Of a stretch of 48,000 bases of DNA, positions 32,359 through 40,829 are shown piece by piece. The position numbers were made by a program, and so were the translations under genes. Each line of letters begins with the position of its first letter. The stretch's first letter is position 1. The DNA comes from Cristatella mucedo (taxonomy: Eukaryota > Bryozoa > Phylactolaemata > Cristatellidae): assembly GCA_009760855.2 (NCBI GenBank), contig WPIO01000091.1, forward strand, positions 1,283,001 through 1,331,000, written 5' to 3'. The notes under the pieces were generated by a model that had not been told where the DNA came from, did not search any database, and saw only the letters and a program-made list of their open reading frames with translations.

Positions 32359-33868
32359 TTATTCAGCTATGTTCTCAAAGATAGTTAAGTAATGAGCAAT
32401 AATCGTTGTAGATGGAACAGCAGCAACAGCAGCAACAGCAGGATTGTTACCATTCATAGCAGCAGCAGCAGCAACAACACCAGCAGCAGCTGGATGGATT
32501 AGAGCATTGAATTCAATTGTTACATCAAGTTTAGAGGTAACTCTTAAAGGTTTATCATTGTATTGTAAGTCAATTACATGAATTGGATACAATCGTAACC
32601 ATCCAGGATAGGTAAAAATCACTGGTTCAGTAATTTCATTTAATTCAAGGTATTGATTTCTAAATTGAGTAAAGACTAAGTACTCTGTTAAACACTTTCA
32701 ATCCTTAGGATAACTACTTCTAGCAATAGCTGGATACTGTTTTGATCCAGTAGCAACTACAACTACATTTTTAATATTTCAGTGGTTATACGTACAAGAA
32801 TTACCTGTTTCATCATTGTATTCACCAAACTTTTGTGGAACTACAATTAGTCACCTTACCTTGTCAATATTATTTAGAACAGATAATGTTCTAGTGTACT
32901 TTAATCCTGAGTTAAAGCTGTTAAGTGTCATATTTTGATATCGTCTAACTCAGCAATTAAGTTTAATTTTCTTTGCTCGCTCACTAGATATTTCTGCATG
33001 AGCTCTTTCAACAATCTATTTTGGTGTGATGCAAGATACCATAAATCTCACTTTATATATAGCAATTTTAAATGCATTCCAAGTTCCATCAACTGTAACT
33101 CCTACTGCTCCTCTCGTTGGAAATAACTTTTCGGCTCCTGATGTTCCTGTTATTATAGCATCATTGTCAAATCATCCAACTCGTGTCATTTCAATTGTAA
33201 ACGGTATGTTATAAAGAATTTTATTCATATCTGCACAGAAGCCAGATAATCTTGTAAGAGGAAGTGAGATTCTAAAAGTCCCTGCGTTATCAGCTAAAGT
33301 ATTTGAAAGTCCTCTTCGATAAAAAAACCATTGTTTGCAGTAGTTGCTCCAGATGCAGCAGGACAAGTGTAAGAATTAGAAACGTACATATCAGCAACTG
33401 AACTTGCATGATCTTTTTTCCATCCAGTTGCAGGACCTTTTGTTACATTATAGTGATTTGGATAAATTAACAGACCCATAAGCGTTGAAACTGTTGCAGG
33501 CCCTTGTTGTAATGAAAGGCTTTCTACTTCTTCCGCTCCAAGTCTAACCCTCATTGAACCGAATAACCACGCACCTGCATTGTTTACAAGACCAGCCGCA
33601 ATTAATCTAGCAGGTGCAACAAAAGCTTCATTAGCAGCTGTTTGAACTTGGATTTGTCCTTCAAGTAGAAGGTAAGCATCTGACAAGACATAACACATAT
33701 GTTGTTCACCAGGAACAGTAAATGTTACTAGTTTTTTTGAAATAGTATCAAGCTGATTTTTTCTATTAGTTTAGTAGAATTCTCTATACTGGTAGTCTCT
33801 AAAATTTTATAATAAGGAAAACTTGGATAACCCAAGTCAAGTATAGTTTCCGTAGGAGCAATAGCCAT
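32359..33868 (-). pseudogene. Putative capsid-like virion protein with five in-frame UGA codons
   Basis: About 500 codons starting at ATG 33868 (MAIAPTETILDLGYPS). After a one-base shift in an A run near 33760 the frame reads SDAYLLLEGQIQVQTAANEA, then GAWLFGSMRVRLGAEEVES and LMGLLIYPNHY. After one more shift near 33305 it is a single frame for 336 codons to TAA 32359. That frame holds TGA at 33172, 32950, 32851, 32779 and 32698 and one TAG at 33016. The SDAYLLLEG / VRLGAEEVES pattern resembles a virus-like structural protein family of invertebrate Polinton-like elements. The capsid assignment is inference from that resemblance, length and gene position. Confidence 0.5.
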
Positions 33869-33904
33869 TCTTTCTTTATATAAAAAAGTCAGAATTTATT
33901 CTTA

Positions 33905-34535
33905 CTATAGATATATACCTGCTCCTATTTTTTTCATGTATCCTCCATATTCTCCAGGTCTGGTTCGTTCAGTTAAAACAGATTTTTCTTTAATGACTCG
34001 TTCTATTTCCTTATAAGCTTTGGATCATTTACTTTAAGTGTCTCCGAGGAATCTTATGTTTCTTCTTCAGTTTTAGATTTTTATGTTTCTTTGTTATTCT
34101 TCGGTTTTATTTTTCTAGCATAGCTCGTTTTATCTCCAATGTCCATCTCTTTAATCTTACGGTCATAATCTTCTTTCTTGCGTTTCTGTAGCTCATATTC
34201 AAGTTCTATTTTTCTTCTTCCAGTTTATCAAATATAGTTCTCCACGCTTATTAGCATACGATCTCGGTCAAAATATTTTCTTTCTTTGTTTGTAATTCAA
34301 TTAGTTTTCTTGCTTGATGCATCTCAATTCCTTTATTAGCAATATTTATAGTAAAACCTCTAAATCCTGTTAAAACAAGGGCGGCTTTCCAACTTCCATC
34401 GATACCTTTACCAAGAAATTTTGATCCTAGAAATTTTGAAAATAATAACATGCTACTATTGAGTAATTCTATAAAAAATCTTAGTGTTTCAACTAAACCT
34501 ACAATGCAAAAGTTGTTAACTTTAATGTTAGCTAC
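33905..34535 (-). pseudogene. Element gene with membrane/Gly-rich N-terminus and charged coiled-coil tail
   Basis: The 34251-34451 ORF reads LLFSKFLGSKFLGKGIDG, KAALVLTGFRGFTINIAN; coding character extends upstream (NFCIVGLVETLRFFIELL), with no ATG seen. Downstream, in other frames, comes a Lys/Glu-rich helix (ELEYELQKRKKEDYDRKIKE) and the end PGEYGGYMKKIGAGIYL. Stops: one TGA and three TAA. Shifts are single bases at T or A runs (near 34277, 34215 and 34025). Possibly a minor virion protein; function unknown. Confidence 0.4.
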
Positions 34536-34671
34536 CCTGTTTTAACTTATCCGCGTGGTTTCGTAACTCCAAGTTGTATGGATGCAATTGAAATGGATTG
34601 CTAACAGGAGTTGTATTCTCACAAGCTAATTGAGTTAATTACCCTTGGAGAGGACTTATAGTTTCCGACAT
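34528..34671 (-). pseudogene. Small element gene, one in-frame UAA
   Basis: ATG 34671 to TAA 34528, 47 codons. The frame is broken only by TAA at 34639 (codon 11). It reads MSETISPLQG before and LTQLACENTTPVSNPFQLHP after. It begins one base after the TAG of the preceding gene. Family unknown. Confidence 0.4.
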
Positions 34672-35013
34672 CTAAACTTTCAAGTCTATACACTCCTGTA
34701 TAAATTCTGTTGGTGAACTAAAAATATGTCCTGAGTCTAATGCCTAATAAATTCGTTTGGTTGTTTTAATTTTTTAGAGTATGCTTCTGACTTCAAATTT
34801 TTTATAGTATCTATTTTTAAGTCTTTCAGAAAATCGGAGGAAACATAAATATCTTGAACTTTTGTAAAGATACATGAAATCTCAGGATCAGAATGATGAG
34901 TTTTTAAAGCTTTGTATTCGAGAAAGAACAAATCTTAAAATTAGTGTATCGTTGTCCTTGAACCTCACTAAGACAGTAATTGCAGCTTGTTTCTATTGAA
35001 ATAATTTCTACAT
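34672..35013 (-). pseudogene. Element gene, unknown, T-run frameshifts
   Basis: Coding character appears in three pieces. The first is SIETSCNYCLSEVQGQRYTN near 34950. The second is the ORF at 34737-34931 (FTKVQDIYVSSDFLKDLKID). The third, SGHIFSSPTEFIQECIDLKV, ends at TAG 34672. Shifts lie at TTTT or A/T runs. No ATG is evident at the start. No family recognised. Confidence 0.4.
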
Positions 35014-35026
35014 TATTTATTTATTT

Positions 35027-35632
35027 TTATTGACCAGTAGTTGTTGATGAAGTTGAAGCAGTAGTAGTAGTTGTTGACGAAGTTGAAGCAGTAGGATCAG
35101 TAGATGACGAAGTTGTTGCAGTTGAAGTAGTTGAAGAAGGTGCAATTACTGTAATACCAGCAATAGAAGCTATTGCTGCTTTTTGTCAAGCACTTGTTCC
35201 GTCAGATAAGTCAGGTAGGATCGCAGAGCACTCACCTTTAACAATGCCAGAGATAACTGGTTTCATTCCTGATAATCCTGAGATTACTGTTGATAAACTT
35301 GGTAGTTGACTGACAATCCATTTAGTGTAACCAGAAATTTCACCAGGAGTATTTAGAAGGTCATCAAACTTTGATATAACAGTACATTCAAGATTCGTTG
35401 TAACTTCTGTAATATCAGAGATAATTCCTTTTTGTGCTTCTGTGTCACATACATCAAGATACAATTTCTTTACTGAATTGTCTGTCACTACTGAAATGTC
35501 TGAGTCAAGTGTATGTGCATCATATGCAGTCATTCTAGATTTGACAAGATATTCCACATAAGAGTTTAGTAGAGTAGCAGATGTAGCAAGATTAGGGTAA
35601 GAAATATCTTGTGTTGTAGTAGTTTTTGACAT
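35027..35632 (-). pseudogene. Element gene with Ser/Thr-rich tail behind one UGA
   Basis: The likely start is ATG 35632 (MSKTTTTQDISYPNL); the standard ORF also opens upstream to 35761 but without coding character there. 148 residues lead to TGA 35186, with DLDVCDTEA-like and SGLSGMKPVISGIVKGE segments. Beyond the TGA the same frame runs 52 more codons (QKAAIASIAGITVIAPSS, then a Ser/Thr repeat) to TAA 35027. That gives a 201-residue product if UGA is sense. Such low-complexity tails occur in virion surface proteins. Function unknown. Confidence 0.5.
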
Positions 35633-35664
35633 TCTCCTATACTTACTTGAAAAATTTAACACAA

Positions 35665-36207
35665 TTAAATTGAAGCAATAATTTGAATACCAGGTTTTGT
35701 TCTTGGGCACATTGATTTCTTTTCTGGTTCTGACAAAATTGTAATAATCTTGCCTCGGCATTCCATTAGTTTATCAAATGTCTCACAGATTTCTACAAGA
35801 ATACTAGTAAACGAACTATCTAAATCAGGAATAAGTTAATCAATCTAGTGAATGCTTAAAAAAATTCTTTGATCAACTCCTTAAAGTTTGTGTAGACAAA
35901 TTTTTAGTGCCATATCTCTAGATTGCTCACAACTAAGAATTCTCGGAACATAAATTTCTATAGAGTAATAATTTTTTTATAATTCATCTTCTTCATTTAT
36001 ATAAAGATATTGTACTTCTTCAAAGCAAAATGCTTATTCGCAACCTTCATTTTCATCGTCTTCTGTTTCTGTCTCTTCATCGTCTGCTGGATTGTAATCA
36101 GGATAAGCATCAGTATCACTTTCATATTCACTTTCTTCGTTACTGTGGTCCTTGATTACGACTTCTGTTTTAACTGAAAGTTCGAGATCAATTTTTAATT
36201 CACTCAT
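35665..36207 (-). pseudogene. Element gene for an acidic protein, single frame with five UAA/UAG codons
   Basis: ATG 36207 to TAA 35665 is one unbroken frame of 180 codons containing TAA at 36034, 35977, 35881 and 35836 and TAG at 35845. It begins with an acidic region (DDEETETEDDENEG) and continues with NYYSIEIYVPRILSCEQSRD and, near the end, LDSSFTSILVEICETFDKLM. No indel occurs in the frame. The first 57 codons alone are too short to be an obvious gene. It starts within six bases of the polymerase stop. Function unknown. Confidence 0.5.
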
Positions 36208-36209
36208 CT

Positions 36210-39200
36210 CTATATTACTAGATTAAAAAACTTGAATTTATTGCATTCAAAACATTTTCCACCACTCTCTTTAATTCTATAGTGCCCATAAGCATAACTA
36301 TGCCGACCACAGTCTAACCAGTATCGTTTACTTTCAAAAGCGAACAAAGCAACTTTATTTTATTTATCAGTAAACAGTTCGTGCTTGTTTCGAACTATCT
36401 TATAAAAATCTCTTTTCTATTTTTCATTTATTCCAATAATAATGTTACCTTGAAAGATGAAAACATGATCATTTAAACATTACACACAAGTTTAATGACC
36501 CATTATATTTTTTAAAACTGTGCTAGGAACTCCCTTTGCAGCTGATTTTCCACCATCTTTGGCATATTTTATTGAACAAAACTTAGGTCTTAGTGTACAA
36601 ACTTCTTCAATAATCTTTCCGTTTACCTCGTCCATAAATTTACCAATAATATCACTACCATTACCATATTATTATTAAATCGATATTATTAATTGTCATC
36701 TCTGTAATAGTTCAAACCATTCACGCATTGCTTTCATATCATCATAAACATTTGGAGTCTCAATATCTAATATCAAAGAGTCAGTATCTGTATATACAAA
36801 CTTTACTTTTTCTCCATACTTGGTTTTAGTACATCACAGTAAAGCTTTTGTATATGCAATTTTGATAGGTCAAGAATTGTACCTCCAAAAAATAAAAGTT
36901 TATTTAGTTTAGTCCTTTGTTGACTCATTTGAAATATAGTTAATCTCTCTCCAAAATACCCAAAGTCTGTCATTCTTGGATTACGCATTATTTTGCAGAC
37001 TTTTCATCACCCTTTTCATCAATCAAACTTACTATACAAGTCTTAACTCTTCTCTCAACATCCTCACACGTTTTACCATAAAAAGCTTAAATTATCAATT
37101 TCCACAGGTTTTTTTTTTAATAAATTTATCAGTACTCTGTACTTTCATATTTTCATATCAGCACTCATTTCAATATATTCCCTAAGCCACGGGGTTCGCC
37201 TAAATCTAAAAACTCTTTTTACTTTAACAATCATTCCACGAGTCAATTAAAAAAATATCTATAATGAACTAAATAATATTTCTTTTCGGTAAAATTATAC
37301 TTTAATTTTGAAACTGCTGTTGATTCTGTTTTAAATTTTGTTTGAAACTCAGAAAATTGACAACGAGAAACTCTGTTTGACGCACAGAGTGGATAATCAT
37401 TATGAAAATCATGATATTCCTGTGCAGTTTTTGGATCGTATTCTATATCAACAACAAAAAATGCTTCTTATTCTTCTGAATCGTCTGGAATAGAAAGAAT
37501 TTTTCTTTTGTCCAACCATCTGCTGAACACTCTTCAATTACAAGTTGAGGAAGTTTCTCCATCATTGCAGTATGATATGAACTACAAGCGTCTAAATAAA
37601 TTATCCAATCGGTTGGTTTATTTATGTCATAATCTTTGAAAAATGGATTATTTGCATGTCTAAAATTTGTTTGACAGATTCCTCCACGAAAAGACTTTTA
37701 AACATAACATAATTGTCTCTATTAGCTAGTAATTCAAGAGCTATTCCAGAATATAAAAATACTGCACTCCACGAAAAGTTTGGTGAAATAACAAGGTTTG
37801 CGGGATCAAGAGGTAATTTTGGAATTAAGCCTTTTATAAAACTTTCAAAACAGTCAGCAAGTAATAATACATCCGTCATAAGATATAAGTCGTGATAGTC
37901 TTTAATATTTTTAGAACAAAATTCTTTCCAAATAATATTTGACTTCTCATTGTCTTCGTCTTTAATATTTGTCATGTAAATACTTGAGTAAAATGACTCT
38001 TTACCTAGAAGACTAGTTTAAGAATATCTATCCCAAGAATCCATGTTACTCATATGGATATTTTCCTTTTGTCGCTCGTAAATCTAAATAATTTTTGAAT
38101 TCAACTGATTCAATACTGATTTTTCTATTGGAAAACAATAATAGACTTTTCCAAAGTTGAAGCGTTTGAATCTAAAGAGCCTATCATAAATTGCATATTA
38201 TCCTTAAAAATTAAATCACCAATTCTTAGCATCATATATTCTTCTATATTATTTGCAATTGGTTCTGCAACAATGGTAAAGTTTTAAAGTGCTTTAACGA
38301 TAATATTTGAATCACATCCTTTAAAATTGTGAAAGAAAACAGGTAATTTCCACATCGCAAAATTAACAATTGTTTTAAAATTGCAAGAATGATGAGCAGC
38401 TCCTCTTTACTTATTTGTACAATGACAGTAATCATAAACTTTTTGCATCTTCTTTATTCATAAATTTCCTTTTACGAATTTTGTAGCACTGTCGTGCTCT
38501 TTTTCCTCATCTTTTGTTAATGGTTCCATAACTCTCCTTGACATTTTTTCAGTAATACATAAACATATATAATATAATTCATTTATATAGCGCCCCAAGA
38601 GAACTTAATCTCTATTCAGGCGCTTCACATATGCCTCGGGGCTCGAGCCCACGACCTCAGCCAGACCTTAGTCGGGGCGAGCACCTTAACCGCTAGACCA
38701 AACCAGCTCGTACTTTTAAGAAACTTGAAATACCAAACAACCTTTTTAAAAATGTAATGACACAGTTCTTACCAAAACTTATAAAATGTATTTTTTACCT
38801 CACCCTTCCAAACTATAATAATATAAGCTGATGAACAAGGTGTGTAAAGAAACATGATCATCATCATTTCTCTTTTGCAATATACTTTCAAAATCAGCAT
38901 GACAAACAAATAGACGAGCACCTACATTATTATATATTATATATATTAAAAGAATTAAATGATAAAAACTTTGTTTTGTAATCTGGCATTTCATAAACAA
39001 TAGATCCATTATTAATATATTCACATAAATCTAGATGAGAAGCAATTCGCTCTTTATCAAAAAGCCTATTTAAACAACGGTGACAGTAATATTGTTGTCC
39101 TCCACAACCACTTGGTCTACATAAAGCATTGTAGTTATTAATCAAAAGATTATGCTCTTTATTTCCTTTAGATGTTAGTAATAAATTAACATGCCTTCCT

Positions 39201-40103
39201 TGTTTTTCTTTAGATTTCTTAACAACTCTTAATGGAGAAACTCTTGATTCAGAATAATTGCAAGAATAAATATTGAAACTTACATTCATAACTTTCTCTA
39301 ATTTTTCAACGTCAATTAATTTCATAGGCCAACCAAATTTTTTTATTTCTTTAAAAGACGAAGTGTTTTGAGTTTTAAGTATTTAGGTAAATCATCCACT
39401 CGCCACTAGTCTCTTTTAGTTGGATTTAATACTCTCAATAAACACCATAAAGTGCAAAACTCATCATACAAGTTTTTCAAATTCGTTATACACTTTTTCC
39501 TAACTAAAAATTCGTGTTTCAATGAAAGATCCTCCACATATTGGAATATATTCAGAAAATAATAAACAAAATTGAAAAGAGCCTTAGAAAAAGCCAACCA
39601 GTCTCTAAGTTACTATTAATCAATAATTCAGTATTGTTGGCTAATGATTCCATAACACGATTGCAAATTAAATCAGATGGTTCACTATCTAAATTTAATA
39701 CTGATTTTGATTGAACACCCCTATTTTCTCTGTCAGTATCATCATCAAATCTTTTCATTTCAAAGTGTACTTCAATAAAAGACCAATATCTCTTTAAATA
39801 ATTCATAATACCGTTCGCATGAAATCTCAAATTTTCTTGTAATGTCTCAAAAACAAAAAAGCTTTGTTTAGTATGATATTCAAAAGTCAGAGCATTTCCT
39901 CCACTAATAATACTAGGTTTAGTAAAACCAACATTTCCTTTTCTTGTAAGTCTTCCAATAAAAGGAGTGCCTTCTTTATCAAGACTAATGTTTCTTAAAT
40001 TCTTAGATTCATCACGAAACTGTTTACCAACAATGTTTTCGTCGAAAGCAATATTCATTCAAGCAATATTCAAAAGTCATCTTGCTTCTGTCCGAAAAAG
40101 TGT
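36210..40103 (-). pseudogene. Protein-primed family B DNA polymerase (pPolB)
   Basis: The replicative enzyme of Polintons. In order: N-terminal part (39552-40058; two TGA codons just upstream); CRPSGCGGQQYYCHRCLNRL with H and C ligands, a zinc finger near 39090; HADFESI (exonuclease motif I) near 38890; SINE insertion at 38574-38712; RGAAHHSCNF and FHNFKGCDSN (exonuclease II region); YHDLYLMTDVLLLADCFESF; FYGKTCEDVERRV (motif B end); NPRMTDFGYFGERL; LLFFGGTILDLSK; YTDTDSL at 36774-36794 (palm motif C with both catalytic Asp); and C-terminal KRYWLDCGRHSYAYGHYRI. Size is about 1,250 codons, the family norm. Stops (TGA, TAA, TAG) and homopolymer frameshifts are numerous, but the last 195 codons are indel-free. 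The start is uncertain; the gene begins close to the right TIR. Confidence 0.8.
38574..38712 (-). mobile_element. SINE family A inserted in the viral polymerase gene
   Basis: A full-length family A copy in reverse orientation: ATATAGCGCCCCAAGAGAAC, GGGGCTCGAGCCCACG (B box) and CCGCTAGACCAAACCAGCTC (A box). It splits the exonuclease region of the polymerase. The insertion proves the element was in the host germline when this SINE was active. Confidence 0.88.
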
Positions 40104-40121
40104 CTTACCTTATTTTGAAAA

Positions 40122-40208
40122 GGCATTTTATTTACTGTATACGGTAGTACAAGTTTGTTTAATTAAAGTATAATTATTGTTCTGATGCTTTAGTTTACAT
40201 AGAATGCT
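40122..40208 (-). repeat. Right terminal inverted repeat
   Basis: The reverse complement starts AGCATTCTATGTAAACTAAA and ends in TAAATAAAATGCC, as does the left TIR. Similarity fades outward near 40221 (TAGTTTTCAAAAT). Confidence 0.93.
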
Positions 40209-40474
40209 ATTTTGAAAACTAATATGCTAGCTCTGCTGGTGATTAGCACGAGGCAAACCAATGCTACGTCATAAGACTTGCCGCTTTAGCAGCACTGTAT
40301 TATTCTGGTAGCTTTATGTGGCCTTGGCTGCACATGCTTCCGATGGCTATGGCTAGGGGGGAGCTGGTGGAGACCTGGGAGACGACAGCTAATTATAATA
40401 CATTAATAATTAGTACATTAATGCATTAATTAATACATTAATACATTAATTAATTACTTACTTACTTAATTAAT

Positions 40475-40700
40475 TAATTAATAATAATACATTTGACATG
40501 GCGCCGTCAGAGAACTCAATCATTTTCTAGGCACTTGAAAAATTTCCCACAAAGGAAGCACGGTCAAATGGTTAGAGGTAGCCTGCTCAATGTAAACAAG
40601 CATAATATGATTAGGAGTGACAGGCGAAGGGTCAGCATGCAAATATGATTATAGTGGCAGCATGCACAGTGTTAGCTGGCGCATAAGCACGTGTAGGACG
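40475..40700 (-). mobile_element. SINE-like family C, with ATTA-rich tail
   Basis: The 3' end reads ACATTTGACATGGCGCCGTC and TTTTCTAGGCACTTG. A long TAATTAATACATTAAT tract (40395-40490) precedes it. Internal units include GGGTCAGCATGCAAATATG and GGCAGCATGCACAGTGTTAG. Confidence 0.7.
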
Positions 40701-40725
40701 AATCGCATGGACACACTAAATGCTA

Positions 40726-40754
40726 TGATATATATATATATATATATATATATG
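40726..40754. repeat. (AT)n microsatellite
   Basis: About 13 AT units. Confidence 0.95.
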
Positions 40755-40829
40755 CTTTTTTGTTTGTTTTTAGTTTGGTCAAGTCAGGAGATGTCGTGAC
40801 GAAAGTTTCGGACGAAAGTCAGAAGTTTC

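Larger units (their letters stand above)
29075..40221. mobile_element. Integrated Polinton/Maverick-type virus-like element
   Basis: An AT-rich block of 11.1 kb bounded by inverted repeats and sharply different in composition from its flanks. It carries a protein-primed family B polymerase, a retroviral-type integrase remnant, a YqaJ-like exonuclease, a capsid-like protein, a fibre-like protein and several small genes. Known Polintons are usually 15-20 kb, so this one is short. I found no packaging ATPase (no Walker A motif) and no cysteine protease. One small-gene block at the left end runs on the plus strand; everything from 40.1 down to 30.5 kb runs on the minus strand, converging near 30480. 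Most frames contain in-frame stop codons. A host SINE interrupts the polymerase. A clear 6-bp target duplication is not visible. Confidence 0.85.

Noticed and set aside
35600-35645. Shine-Dalgarno-like AGGAGA just before ATG 35632
   Set aside because: It lies directly against the ATG (no spacing), and other element genes lack such a site, so I do not take it as evidence for bacterial-type translation.
29193-40103. RIP-like or CpA-to-TpA mutation as a simple explanation of all in-frame stops
   Set aside because: It would make TAA/TAG from CAA/CAG and TAG from TGG, but not TGA from TGG. The Trp-like sites carry TGA.
29075-40221. Bacterial, mitochondrial or linear-plasmid contamination as the source of the AT-rich UGA-containing block
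   Set aside because: The block is bounded by TIRs, flanked by host repeats, and interrupted by a host SINE. Its gene set (pPolB with zinc finger, retroviral-type integrase) is Polinton-like. A purely mitochondrial code would also not explain in-frame UAA/UAG.
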